DNA of 64,000 nt from Cerrena zonata (GCA_038087015.1 JASBNA010000029.1:1-64000); one strand, 5' to 3'. Numbered from the stretch's first letter, positions 35,782 through 48,313 are shown. Notes: generated by a model from the letters alone, not told the origin. Numbers and translations are program-made.

Positions 35782-37782
35782 CTACTCCTTGACGTGATTA
35801 GAATTGAGTGACTGAGTAGACTTGAGAACTGTGTCTGAGCTAGTGAGACTAGCCTGAAATCCCAGATATTATATTATATCAGGAGTTTGAGTGTTATGTA
35901 TATCGCAAATATCACGTACACTTTGATCATTTATCACCAGAGTATCATGTTCAACGTGAACTTGAACCTACTCCAATGTCAACGTCATATTCTGGGTCAG
36001 AGAAAATAACAGCACACGTACCTTGTGTAACTCATGAGAATGTATCCCAACATTTCCTGAGAGGGATGTACCGCCAAACGTGACTGTTTCGTTTCGTTTC
36101 GTCCGAAGAAGCAGTCTGGCGTTCAACCTAGATTGTAGGAGGCAGTCAAGACAAAAAGTAATGCTTATAGGTATATCAACTTACGCCCCGAAAAGTGCAT
36201 TTGCTAGAGCTATACACAAAACAATTTAGCTCCTTTGAATATGAGAAATATCACCCCCTTACGTACCTCTGTCATATAGCAGTATAGTCGCACAGAATAG
36301 CAAACTGTTTGGTGCGGCGAAGAACTAACCAGAGAACTTAAAACAATGATGACCAATTCGACAATGTAATGAGGAGACGTACGGTAACCAGACTGGTCAG
36401 AGAAAGTGCTCTATCCTCGTCAAGCGTTAGTTAAGAATGGGCGAAGAACGAAAATATGGTTCACTGACGCGAGAATAGCTCCTGTGTTGACGAAATACAG
36501 AATTAGCCAGGTCATGATACCTCGAGTCCTGTAGGTCATTGTCATTATCGAAACGTGGGGTGATATGTTTGGTAGCGTACTTCCTGATTTGAGACTTTTT
36601 GCGGTACAAGTAGAAGGCCATAGTGCTAGCGATGACGAGATCGGTGAATATGATAACGACCCCGGTGGAAATGAAGGACGGCTACAAATGTGTTAGTATA
36701 CTTATACGATGGCAGACATAGCGTAGAGATGAAAATACCCTGAAGCCCTTCGCCGCTCTTAATTCCGGCCATGTCTTGTATCTCACTCTGCACGAGTATG
36801 AAAATAAGGATTGGTGCTGCTTTCATAGTGACTGGATACGACGTACGTGCCAATGATGCAATCTAAAAAATATCAGTTGTTTATGTGTCTTGAGTTAATC
36901 GTGAATCGATCATGAATATGCACATACTTATGTAGAAGCCATATCGACAAAGCAAGAGAATGCTCTAAACATAAAAATCTAAGAATTGTGTCGTGCATAA
37001 GGGGTATGTACGAGTTACCGTCCCGATAGTTAAGGCGAAATTCTTGCTGACTATTCATCTCTTATTAGTAACATACAGATGTTTCGAGAAATAGACTCAC
37101 AGATCCACATTCGATGAACGTAGAAACTTGAGATAAAAGATATTCGTTAGATATTGTTATCGAAGTGATGAAGACTTATACCCTTGGACAAGAACCTCGG
37201 AGACGATCTGCCAAAAGAAAACGGATACATATGTTGAGCGCATCATCAAATATCGCTCCTGGTTGTACGTACTTCAAAGATCAAGGCGACCTAAAAGGGT
37301 ATGTTGAATCTCTCAGCAATCAAACGACAAGATACACCATCACGTACCGGGATACTCCTACATGCATGCAGAGGTTAGTGAAAAATACCGGTATGATCAC
37401 GAATAGGCTCACCAATCAATCTTTGCCAAAAGGAAAGGGTTACTAATGGCGAGCACCGAGTAAAAGTACTGTTGTCGTTGCACAAACACCGTGTTTCCCG
37501 TCTCAAGCAATCTAAGACAAATTTAAAATGATGTTTTGAACAAAGAGAGGTGGTCACGTACACAACTGATATAGCCAAGCATTTCATCCACCTCGGATCT
37601 CGTTCCCAATTCTGCATGTACACATATGCCTGAGCAATTGATATTCCGAATAATCTAAACATTGAATGAGTTCAGTAGTGTAATCGCGAATTCATGAATG
37701 CCGGCTCCACTCACATATTCGATATCCCTATTCCTTCGATGAAGCCTCCAACCAGGTCTGGAATGGACGGAAGTGCTGCCAT
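35782..37782 (-). pseudogene. DUF6534 copy D, probably disrupted
   Basis: All landmarks of the family are present: exon 1 37782–37715 (MAALPSIPDLVGGFIEGIGI), exon 2 37654–37562, micro-exons 37357–37348 (10 nt) and 37290–37273 (18 nt, VALIFE), and a C-terminal exon ending TQSLNSNHVKE and a stop at 35782. Exon 3 (37511–37412) is 100 nt where copies B, C and E have 99. The extra base is an A in the run after GCCATTAGT, near 37440; it shifts the frame to a stop before the next splice site. The copy is therefore either a pseudogene or carries a sequencing error. It is the tandem duplicate of copy E. Confidence 0.68.
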
Positions 37783-39326
37783 GTTTGAGAGAGTGGACCC
37801 GTACTTCACAAGGTCGAGGTGAAAATGAGGTGTGCCTTGAGTAAGATACCCAGATATTAACCAGTATCCAAATAGCTATGATCAAGGAACCAAATCTATG
37901 ATCGAAGTGAAGGATTCCAACTTCGCATTGTTTATAGTTAAGTTCTATAGGTGAGGATGTTAGTTCCGAGCGGTGTTTGTTGGCCGAAGCACGGCGATGT
38001 CAAACATGTTCTGATGATCCCTGAGCCCGCTGATCCAAGGAATACTAGATTGTCGGAAGGCAGGTTACTAGCCTCGTAGTCGGACCAGAAGATGGTGGCA
38101 ACGCCGATTGAGCTATGGCGCCTTACCACCAGAGTGTACGGTATAAGGGGTTGGGTATGTTAAATCCCTCGCCTACTGCCCTCTCGGGAGCTACAATAAG
38201 ATTCAAGAAGCTTGAATATTGGTGGGTCCGTAGAATCAAGAGCGCAGAGAAAGCCTATTCAGACCGTGCCTGAGCTTCCATATGAAAAACCGGTGTATAA
38301 AGTTAGTGGCTGCTTTCCCATGACGCGCGAACCTGAACATCCCATGTTGGCAATCTATATCATCTGTCATGCAATATACGTATTCGCATCGATAGATTGC
38401 TTACCCTGATACCCCGTTCTCAATAAGAATATCGTTTTCATCACGAATAATTTGCTAATCAAAGAGACTGATGCGAAACCCTGGATCTAATGATTGGGAA
38501 GAGTTGTCGAATGGAACCTCTCATCAGGCTGCGCTGTCCAAGAATCTATACTTTTTGGGTATATCAGGCTTTGCAGATAGAACATTAGAAACCTCGAAGC
38601 ACCAACTTCTCTGCACTAGCCCATTGCATAGCAGGGTCTGTCGGTGTCATCGAGAGGCGATGTCCCAAACGCTTGTCTAGACAGCGGAGCAGAATGTGTT
38701 TAAACAACGACATTCTATCGAAAGCCGGAAGGGATCTGTGGCATAGGAAGGTTGTCAAGGGATCGCGCCACAGTTCTCTACCACGTACATAAAGTTTCGG
38801 CGACAGCTGAAAGGTGTTGGTGGTGTCAAGCCGTTGTTCAATTCAGAAGCCGGTCACAGAGATGGCACACACGAGCACAATTGAAAATTATGTGCCAGCT
38901 CAGTAGATATTTTGTAGAAATGGTAAGTTCTGAATCCATAGGTAAGACTCTGACGAGGCTGTAGTAGTTGCTGTCAAGGGCTGTATCATGAAGGCGCCCG
39001 GTACCGGTGGCTGAAAACATTTGGAATTTTGGATCGGTGACTGGTTACGTTTGCCCTACACGTGCAATTTCTTTCTTTTTCCCCAAAGACATGTAAGCCA
39101 GTATGTGCTAATAATACAGGGGTTTCCCTGAGTCTCTATGATAGTGCGCGCGATCCTTCACAAAGGAGCCTTTCGGTATCCCAAATACTATAAGGAATAA
39201 TATTAACGCTACAAGTGTCAAGCGGAGAGTCGAGAATGATAATACATATAGTGTTACAGCTCTACGGAACGGAGAAGTTTTGAATCAGCTACGAAGGTCC
39301 CACTCAACACTCGTATCAGACCAGCT
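37783..39326. repeat. Upstream part of the D/E tandem duplication unit
   Basis: The non-coding sequence upstream of copy D (about 38200–39030) resembles that upstream of copy E (about 41600–42340). Matches include a CGAACCTGAAC word (38327 and 41725), a GGAAC-CT-CAT segment (38513 and 41898) and GGTGGCTGAAAA-ATTTGG (39005 and 42323). The short frames inside are not conserved as protein between the two copies. No gene is supported. Confidence 0.5.
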
Positions 39327-41278
39327 CTATACCTTAGCCTGACCGGAGTTAAGTGATTGAGAAGACTTGAAAGCTGTATCTGATCCAGCGACACTCTCCT
39401 ATAATCGTATACATCATGTTCATTGAGTGACTTAATTACGCATTGCAAACGACGATGACGCACATTGGGATGCCCTATCACCATAGTATCGTGTTCAACA
39501 CGAACTTGCACCTATTACAGCATCAACATGCTATCCTCTGACAGAAGAACACGAAGACACGTACCTTTCGTAATTCATGAGGGTAGGATCCTACGTTACC
39601 TGGAATGGAGGTACCACCAAATGTGACTGTTTCATTTCGCTTGGTGCGAAGAAGCAGTCGGGCGTTCAGTCTAGGTATTGGAGAACCGTCAAGACGAAGG
39701 TAGTGCTCATAGAGGTATCAACTTACGCTCCGAACAGAGCATTTGCTAGAGCTAGAGAAACAATTTAGGTTTGAGAACGAGAGATATTTGGGTATTTTGC
39801 GTACCTCTAGCGTACAATAGTATCGTTGCACCAAATAGTAAACTATTCGGTGTGACGAGGAACTAAACAAAGCCGTTAGTCGGTATCCAATCCAAAGTAG
39901 GACTATGCACTTACGGTAATGAGGCTAGTCGTAGAAAGAGCTCTATTTTGGCGGAAAAGCAATGAGAAGAGACACATAAAGCGAAAGGATCTATTGACTA
40001 ACACCAAGATAGCACCAGTGTTGACAAAATAGACCATCAACCAGGTCATGATACCCCGTGTCCTATACGATGAATCGTTAACGTCAAAATATAATATGTC
40101 AATGAGAGAGACGTACTTTCTGATTGAGGATTTCTTGCGATACAGGTAGAAGGCCATGGTACTTGCGATAACCGTATCCGTAAAGATGATAACGGACGCA
40201 GTAGCGATGAAAGAAGGCTGTAAATGCATCGTCAGCGATGATCATCAGGACTAGCAGTAGAAAAGGAGTGTACCTTGAATCCCATCGCTGCATGTAGCTC
40301 TGGCCATGTCTTATATTTGATTCTAAAAAGACCATAAATATTAGATTTCGTATTCCCTTGCACGGGATTGCAGTGGCGTACGTGTCGACAATACAATCTG
40401 TCAAAGCTAGGTTATTGAAGAGTATTCAATATGACAATTAGACACGTACTTATGTAGAAACCATATCGACAGAGCAGGAGAATACTCTACGAAAGGCTCA
40501 GGAAGTGTATTGCTTGACATAAGATACAAGTATTACCGTTCCTGTCGTTAAAGCGATGTTTCTGCTGACTGTTTGCCATGGGTAAGAGACATGAAAGAAT
40601 ATTGGAATGTAGACTTACAGATCCACATCCGGTGCACATAGAAACTTCAGGTGACAAGATGTCACTTAGACGTTATTTATTCAAGTCAAAAATGACCATA
40701 CCTTTGTACGACGATCTCTGAGACGACCTATGAAAGATGTTGAGCTCAATGTCGATTATTTTCCGGGTTATACATACCTCGAAAATCAATGCAGCCTGAA
40801 GTCAAATTGACTCAGCAGTCAAACAAGAAACATCTGAAATCATCACATACCGGGATACTCCTACATGAACCCACTAGTGTTAGCAAAGTTATAGGCTTAT
40901 TATTACCAAGCTCACCAGTCAATTTCGACCAACAAAAAAGGATCACTGATAGCAAGAACCGAGTAGAAATATTGTTGTCGCTGCACAAATACCGTATTCA
41001 TTGTTTCCAACAGCCTGTAGAAACATTAAACACGCATTCACTCTAAATAGAAATAACTGCGTACATTACCGAAACAGCTAGCCATTTCATCCACTTCGGA
41101 TCCCGTTCCCAGTTCTGCATGTACACATATGCCTGAGCGATTGAAATACCAAATAATCTAGAATTCGGAGGAAGTTAGTCTGAATCGTGAATGTCTACGT
41201 TTTCACTCACATATTCGAGATACCTATTCCCTCGATGAACCCGCCCACCAGGTCTGGGACCGATGGAAACGCCTCCAT
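39327..41278 (-). CDS. DUF6534-type multi-pass membrane protein, copy E
   Basis: Exons: 41278–41211 (MEAFPSVPDLVGGFIEGIGI), 41157–41065, 41014–40916 (LLETMNTVFVQRQQYFYSVL, intact 99 nt), 40860–40851 (10 nt) and 40795–40778 (18 nt, AALIFE). Downstream exons carry SFIATASVIIFTDTVIAST, MAFYLYRKKSSIRK, TRGIMTWLMVYFVNTGAILV and an LNAR-type exon before a last exon ending SSQSLNSGQAKV and a stop at 39327. It is closest to copy D in sequence and layout, and unlike D it shows no frameshift in the exons checked. It is a predicted seven-helix membrane protein of unknown function. Confidence 0.74.
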
Positions 41279-42449
41279 GTTTGAGCAAGTGAGCCTTACT
41301 TCGGAAGAAAGAGGGATAACGAGATGTATCTTAAGTATTGCCAGGCATCATCGCATATCACCTTGCCTTCAATAGATCCTGTTGGCAGAAGCGCGGCAGT
41401 GTCAAGGAAAGTTTGATGAGCCCTAGATCCCTGCATTTCTAGACTGTCGGATTGTAGACGATAAGCCGTACAAGCAGAATTGTATTGTGATCGATATCAT
41501 AGCATAGTTGATGGTGGAGAAGGGGTATCTTTACGGGATTCTGTAGCTGTAGTTGCATATATCGAATAGGAACATCGGAAAGAGCCCTGAAGCAGATTAC
41601 GTTCATGTTGTATCACGTATCAGAGCGAACATCGGGGAAAGAGCCATTTGTGCTTTACTGTACCTGAATCTCTATACCGAGAGTCAATATATGAATTGGT
41701 GGCTTGCCATGCTATGATATACGAACCTGAACCTGTGAACGATCTCCACATATAAGTTGTAGATCTGTCTATTCTGTCAGAGAATATGCATATTGGACAC
41801 TGATGGGGTGACTATATTGATGTCCCGACCTCGATAATGGTATGTTTCGATTATCACGGTTGGATTCTGGACAGAATGATGAGGGTTCGTTAGGAATGGA
41901 ACTCCATGCTGGGCTGTGCTGTTTGGGCCGATGCACGTTGAACCTGCGAACATCCGAAGAAGTTCTGTGATTGATATATTCTAGGCTGGCCTCTATGGAT
42001 GGATATATTTAGTATTGGAAGGCTGGAGTAACAGCCTCTCTGTGCACTCATGCATGTATAGAACTGCGAATAATGTGAACGAGGCAATGTCATGGCAGGT
42101 CAGCAGGCCTGATGTACGTCAAGCGACGACCTTCTGGATCGGCCAGAAGTTCGAAGACATACTCAACCCAAAGGGTTGGTATGAATTCCGAGCAATAGTG
42201 AGTGTAGGCATAATATTGAATATTGAATCCTAAATGCACCAGGAAATATAAGGTAGCTTGGTCGTACATGGTGGTCAGAGATTGAAAGCGGGCGTCTACC
42301 TTCATCCGGCTATGGGGACCGTCGGTGGCTGAAAATATTTGGGCTGATCGCAAAGTTCATTGTCTCAAGCGAGCTCCTCGTCCTACCTTCAAGCTCCTCG
42401 CTCCTTGCTGCTGCATTTTTCACAGTTCATTGTCAATGTCAGGAATACA
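41279..42449. repeat. Second copy of the D/E upstream unit
   Basis: This is the partner of 37783–39326 in the tandem duplication and ends near 42350. Only short non-conserved frames are present. The final 100 bp are the upstream region of the SANT-domain gene. Confidence 0.45.
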
Positions 42450-44187
42450 ATGGAAGAAAGGCGTACCAAAACGTGTGTATAGCAACCACAACTCGCTGGA
42501 ATGAGAACTCAAATGTTTCTGTAGCCTGGACGCGTTATCGACTTTTATCCAGTCACAGAGGGCCTTGCTTGCCGACACATTGGCCGACATAGATCACCTC
42601 AAAGAACTACGGAATGAGATTTCCTCACAACCCGCCGATGTAGAGTTGAGTCCCCACTTCGTCAATCAGGTATGTCCCGTTGCTCGATCGAAGTGCACGC
42701 TACTCGCTGAACTGGTGCACGTAAAGCTCAATGCCTCAACATCCAAACTCAGTGACAATGCTGATGCCATAACTGCTGGTCTTCCAGACGACTTCGACTG
42801 GTCACTCTTGGCAGGTCAAGGTACGCGTCCATGTTGTCTTGCTGGTTGTGATCGACCTCGTAATTGCTCCCTGTGAGGCGGTGTGGTCATACATGCATCG
42901 GAGATCGTCTGTCACGGTTCTCTCGTACATAATGTTGGTGGAGAGGACGAGCTTTGAACCTTTGCTCTCTAGTTCATGACCAAAGATCAAATCATGTCGA
43001 GTGATCACCATCTTAGGGTCTTATGAAATTTAATGCCCATCTTACGCTTCCTATGACTGTTTCGAATGACCACAACGTTCTTCGCGATCTCCAATTATTT
43101 CTCAAAACCGGAATGACTCGTTGCATTATAATTTCTCTCTGGTCTCTCCGAACTCCATAACTAGCTACAACTAACCACCATTATCTAGATCCAGCCCCAT
43201 TCAAAGCCCTCGCCTCCACCTCCCGCCAAGCCTACGCACAACGTAACATCCCCCCAGAACTCCCACTCAGTACCCCCACTCCTCTCCAACAATACGTCCG
43301 CGACCAAAAACGGCTCATCATCGACCCAGCCATCGCCTCCCTCCCCATCCTCTCATCAGATTCCGAAGAAGAACCACCTGATCCAGAAGAGGTGAGAAAA
43401 CTCCAAGAACGAGAGAAGATTCGGGATCTTAAGAAAAGGCGAATCAACGGTGGTGGGTCCCTGTTTGGTGGCTTGGGGCTGAGAAAACCGACGGATGGGG
43501 TTTATATTAGGATGGATCAGGCTGATGAGAGTGCAGAGGTGGATATTTGGGGAAATGGAAATGTGGGTGCTGGGAAAGGGAAGGGTAAAGGGGTGCAGGT
43601 CCCTGGAGCCGTGGATGAACTTTCTGATGTAGATGCTGGTGATGTTGACGGTCCATCGTACGCTGGGAAGGCTTTTGGTGGGAAGTCTTGGCCTATACCG
43701 GAGGAACCTCCTACGTATACGAAGACGGGACGTCAACGACAGCCAACAAGGAAAGCCTCGGCTATCGCCTCGAGTTCTCGTGCTAGTCGAGCAAAGGCTA
43801 AACAGCCCGCTCTTGAGCCAGAGGAAAACGAAGACCAGGAGGAAAATGACGACGACGCACCATCAAAAGAAGTTTTGACAGACAAGAAAGGCAAACCTCG
43901 CCCTGAGACGTACAAACAAGCGTGGTCTATTTCCGAACAACATCTTCTCGAACGGTTGTTGGAGGAGATACCTGACGGGGAGAAGAATAGGTCAGGGTTT
44001 TATCCATTTCTGTCATATCATATCATATTCTACGAGGATTCTGATCATTTTCTGTTTTTACTTGTGTAGGTGGGCGAAGATCTCGAAGGCGATGAATGGG
44101 AGGAGAACAGCGAGACAGGTCGCGAGCAGGGTTCAGAAGTATTATGAAAAGTTAAAGAGGTTTGGTGTTGATGTTGGGAAATCATAA
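42450..44187 (+). CDS. SANT/Myb-domain protein (ZZZ3-like)
   Basis: Exons 42450–42472, 42525–42669, 42727–42820, 43189–43990 and 44070–44187 give 393 residues. A 23-nt first exon supplies the start (MEERRTKT) and joins to LDALSTFIQSQRALLADTL. A charged middle (EEEPPDPEEVRKLQEREKIRD) is followed by Ser/Lys-rich and acidic tracts. The C-terminus is a SANT domain at about 322–390 (YKQAWSISEQHLLERLLEEI, then WAKISKAMNGRRTARQVASR and VQKYYEKL), closest in pattern to ZZZ3, a chromatin-associated protein of the ATAC complex in animals. A nuclear, chromatin or transcription role is likely. The third intron is 368 nt, far longer than others in the window. The 57-nt second intron is optional because it stays in frame. 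An extra 3' exon after 44187 cannot be excluded. Confidence 0.78.
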
Positions 44188-45163
44188 TCCTCCTTCGCGT
44201 TTAGTTCGACCATTGAGTGCGGAACAGTTGAGCGTTTTACGTTTGTGGAGGCTGATAGGTCGGATATGTGATATAGTAAGTCACCGCTCGCTGCTGACCT
44301 GTTTATATGCAGGGTCATTGGTTCGAATATTGACGAACAGAAAACGGTTTACCCTGAATGTTCTGATCGGGGTTTGGGCTTTTTCGATGATTCGCAAATT
44401 GGATTTGGGTTGTTTTACGCTATAGGTACGATCTAGCTTTGTAAGATGTAAACAACTCATTCACCTCCAAATGCGCCTTTACAACGCTCTCAACATCATT
44501 CAGTCTTTTTATCTTGTTGGTCGATACGCATGTCATGGTGGTTTCAATTGCTCATATACATAAACGAATATTGAAAACAGGTTAGATCAACACCCGTGTT
44601 GCAATCGTACGCCTTGCAAATTTGAATGATGTACATTCTACCTCCATTCAGTCTATCAAGGGCTCATCTTAAAGGGCGATCAACCTCGCATTGGTCTGAT
44701 CGATGAAATGTCATCACTAGAACATGATGCTGTTGGTCTACCGTCAAAAACAGCCCTTGGTATCGAAAGTGGACTGATAAACGACCCTTAAGATCAGTAT
44801 CGTCCATTTTACCTGCCATTTTGCACGTAAACTGAAGCCTGAAAGTAGTTTGGACTAAAATACTTTCCGTCAACCTCTCCTCAAGCCATCGCCTCAATCA
44901 GCCATTCACTGATCCGAAGGCATGCATGGGCTGAGCTTCGACAGAGAACGAACACTTCAAACCAGTTTCTGGAGAAGATTCGCCATGAACTCTTGGTGTG
45001 TAGAAAGCGCAAGAGTCCGTAACCTGGGTGCACAACGTGTGTTATTATATAATTTGGGTATGAGCGAGATACGAAGGAGTGTATCGGCGATATTGAACTG
45101 AGTAAGTATGTTGGCCTCGACTCATGCAACTAAAATGTCTTTGTCTACTCTGACATGCATCTA
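44188..45163. other. Intergenic
   Basis: The stretch separates the SANT gene from DUF6534 copy F. A plus-strand frame near 44320–44440 (EQKTVYPECSDRGLGFF) may be a downstream exon of the SANT gene or chance. Nothing else is supported. Confidence 0.4.
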
Positions 45164-46939
45164 TTAAAGCTTAAGCCGCGATATATGCTCACGGAGAAGT
45201 TGGAAAATACACACCTGGTGATGTTTAGTACAAGCTTCTATCCCAGTGTTCGCCCGGGAAGTCGCAGGATCCCCAAATGTGATCACTTCTGCTGATTTGG
45301 GGCGCAGGTATTGACGAGCATTCAGACTACGTTTGTGTGTTAATAGTAGAATCAACCACACTTTGGGAATTTCCTCACGCTCCGAAGACTGCATTAGCCA
45401 AAGCTATTTTATTCACAAGGTGAGTAATTGGGGAGAGCCGAAGTTAAATGAAGAACGTACCTTTAGCATAAACGACATAGAGTCCTACAAATAACAAATT
45501 CAGCGGGTCAGAGACTACCTTTGATTCCCAATTAGACACGGTTCGTGCGTATGCATGCTTTTGCGCAACTCACTGAAATCAGAGCAACAATGCCGAGTGC
45601 ACTGTTTCGATAAGGTTCGGAGCATAGGGTTATGAGTAATGGTTTCTAGAGAATTTATCGCATACACCTACACCAGAATTGCGCCTGTATTCACAAAATA
45701 CAGTACCAGCCAGTTGACGATACCTTGTGTCCTTCATATCAATAGTCAGCCAGAGTCCATGAGATTTGAACCGTAGTGCTCACCTTCTGAACGAGCTTCG
45801 CTCTCGCCTTAGAGAATAAACAATTGTGAGTGCTATCATTCCATCATGGATGATGGTCAGGGCTACAGAAGCAATCGTAGATGGCTACAAATAATGGTAT
45901 CAGTATGAGGCTTTTGTCGGTTCTTATGAAGCATACATACCCTGAAATTTGAAACAACTGCTAATTCTAGCCATGTGTCGAACTTTATCCTACGTTTTAT
46001 CAATGTCTAGCAAATGCATAAGAGCTAATGTACCTACGTGTCGATTATGCAGTCTGACGGAAAAATATCAACGAGCATTCTTATAATCAAATCAAGAGTC
46101 TTACTGAGCACGAGGCCTATTCTGGCCGTGAATAATACAACCTGGTGGAATGGTACAATTAGCGGAAAGTCCTAGCTTCAAACTTTGAGTGGTCACTTAC
46201 CGTTACAACGGTAAGCGGGACATTTTTGCTGACTATACCAGGGTCGACATTCGACGCTCCGCTCCATAAAGCTATTCACTCACTCATCCACATCCGGTGC
46301 ACATAGAATCTAACCATCATGAGAATCAGAGAAAGGTCATGCAGTAATTCACTTACCCTTGAGCAAGAATTTCCGAGGTAAGCTGCAAGTTATCATTTAG
46401 CATCGTAGGTTTATTCCAGAATGATGCTCATAACGCACTTGAAAGGTTATCATGGCCTACAAATAAATATTAGCACGCCATAAAGCATGTATACAACGAA
46501 TGAAATACTGACAGAAATACTCCTGAGTAAGTACTCACGTAAGCCATCGTAGAAAATAGAAAAGTGATCAGAAGAGGTTTACCAGTCAACAATCGTGAGA
46601 TCGACAGGATCATCGAGAACAAGTACTGAATGTACATATTGTACTCGTTGTGCAAATACAGTGTTTGTCGTCTCCGCCAACCTGATGGGACGTGCGCTTA
46701 GTTACGTGGCATAGAGTAAAGTGTTATACATACACCAAAGCAACTGCCAAACATTTCAGCCACATCGGGTCACGTTTCCAGTGGTGTGTATATGTATAGA
46801 ACTGAGCAATGACAAGACCAAATAATCTGGAAAGACATGAGCTTGGACGCCGAGAGGGAATATGGAAATTGACTCACATGTTTGAGACGACTATCCCTTC
46901 GATGAGGCCACCTAAGAAAGTATAAACATGCAGCACCAT
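45164..46939 (-). CDS. DUF6534-type multi-pass membrane protein, copy F (divergent)
   Basis: The most divergent full copy. Exon 1 (ATG at 46939, MVLHVYTFLGGLIEGIVVSN) is two codons shorter than in the others. Exon 2 carries LFGLVIAQFYTYTHHWKRDP and exon 3 LAETTNTVFAQRVQYVHSVL. Micro-exons are at 46522–46513 (10 nt) and 46456–46439 (18 nt, AMITFQ), followed by a 26-nt exon LTSEILAQG. The C-terminal exon reads LNARQYLRPKSAEVITFGDP and then runs to a stop at 45164, lacking the usual VQVHVE exon unless a further splice is used. All micro-exon sizes are preserved, which argues for function. The role is unknown. Confidence 0.62.
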
Positions 46940-47497
46940 CGTATATTGGTATGCAAAGTAATGGCTTGAGAATGGAAAGTGGTGTGAGGCTGAGACTTGA
47001 ATTCAGGAACTCGAGCTCCAAACTATCGTCCGAAGATATAGGTTTCTGTCATGACGATATCGAAACTCCAAGCTTGAAACAACTAGGTCAAACCTCTAGA
47101 CACAAACATGCATGTGTTGACCTGACGATAACGTTTACTTCCATTCAACGGGAATTCGTGGTTTCGATGTCAGGAAGGGGTATTTGAATTTGACTCGCTA
47201 TGTTGAAGCGAGCAACTCTCGATATCTGATTGTACGTAGTCATGCTGTTTAATAGAGATCGGGAATATGTCAGCAACATCAGCGACGGCGGCCTGCTCGG
47301 CCGCGTTCCCCATGGGACAAGACGAGATCGATACTTCATTGTAACACCGGCCTTCTAAAACACAGTACCATTAGTAGTGGAGCATCAGTAGAAGGCACGA
47401 CCATAGTCAACATAGCAGAAGCCGGGGTGGCAACGAATGACTCGTTAGAACCCACACTCTCTAAACATGTCATTGAAAACTGCGTAACGCATCTACG
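46940..47497. other. Intergenic with a short plus-strand ORF
   Basis: Upstream region of copy F and downstream region of the GST gene. A 25-codon ATG frame at 47267–47344 begins MSATSATAACSAAFPMGQDE; its status is unknown and it may be chance. Confidence 0.35.
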
Positions 47498-48313
47498 TCA
47501 AGAGAGGTTTTCGTACTTCTGCATCAGCTTCAGATGTTGTTGCCAACGTCCACCATTCCATTGCGCGATCCTGACCCATGCATCCGATTCCTCTCCCATA
47601 ATTATCTTGACCCAAATTAAACGCGACGCGAGATCTATGTCAGCATACGTGATGGTATAACCCATGACGAAAGATCCACTGTTCCCGCTCTTTTCAAACC
47701 ACCCAGCAATCTTATCAAACCCATCCCTCGCTTCGTTCCATTTGTTCATCTTGCTCTCTTCATCGCTTGGAACCAAATCCTCCAGTAACACTCCGAAAGT
47801 CTGTTCCTGCACCCTCCTGAAATACTCGGCACTGATAGGGTTGAAATTATCGCAGACGGCTAATATGGTGTTCGGGACAAAGGACCTGGTGATGGGTTCC
47901 AAGAATTCCGTAAAAGCACTGTGCAGCACGAACGTATTGTCGGGGAAGAGACGAGGAGTATGGGGATAGGTCATATCCAGGTATTTAGCGATGTTCAACG
48001 AGTCCTCTACGGCGGTTTCGGTATTTGGGTCGTAGATGACCGGGACGGTATAGACTGGCGTTCCGTCGGGCCTTGTCCTTGTGTGTTTCGCTCCAAGCTT
48101 CTTACACGTCGGCTCGATGTCCGGGTACTCTATCCATTCTGTTCTGAATGGAAGACCCTTGAAAGCTAAAGCATATCTATCACGTACGATCAATCGTATA
48201 CATTGTGTTCATATATACCACACAACTGACCGTGTTCGCCAGGTGCTAGGAGACCATGCAGGATACTTGGGATTCTTTCCTGGGATATCGTAGAGAACGA
48301 TGGGAGCAGACAT
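47498..48313 (-). CDS. Glutathione S-transferase-like protein
   Basis: Two exons (48313–48231 and 48176–47498) around a 54-nt intron give 253 residues. The N-terminal thioredoxin-fold domain begins MSAPIVLYDIPGKNPKYPAW and continues SPSTWRTRYALAFKGLPFRTEWIEYPDIE. It has the cis-proline motif VPVIYD and the glutathione-binding VEDSLNIAKYL (the usual [ED]S pair). The all-helical C-terminal domain includes the N-capping-like TITYADIDLASRLIW. This N-terminal pattern resembles the etherase-like (LigE-related) GSTs reported from wood- and litter-decay basidiomycetes; the class is inferred from memory. The likely role is conjugation or ether cleavage of aromatic or xenobiotic compounds in the cytosol. 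The gene appears intact. Confidence 0.86.

Noticed and set aside
38070..38125. tRNA-like A-box (TAGCTCAATCGG) on the minus strand near 38110
   Set aside because: The 5' end GGCGCCATAGCTCAATCGG looks like a tRNA, but no matching acceptor 3' strand, T-arm or anticodon stem can be folded downstream. At most it is a tRNA-derived relic.
42930..43020. Possible tRNA on the minus strand in the SANT-gene intron
   Set aside because: CCTCTCCACCA and GGTTCAAAGC resemble a tRNA 3' half, but the T-stem does not pair and no GGAGAGG 5' acceptor strand lies at the right distance.
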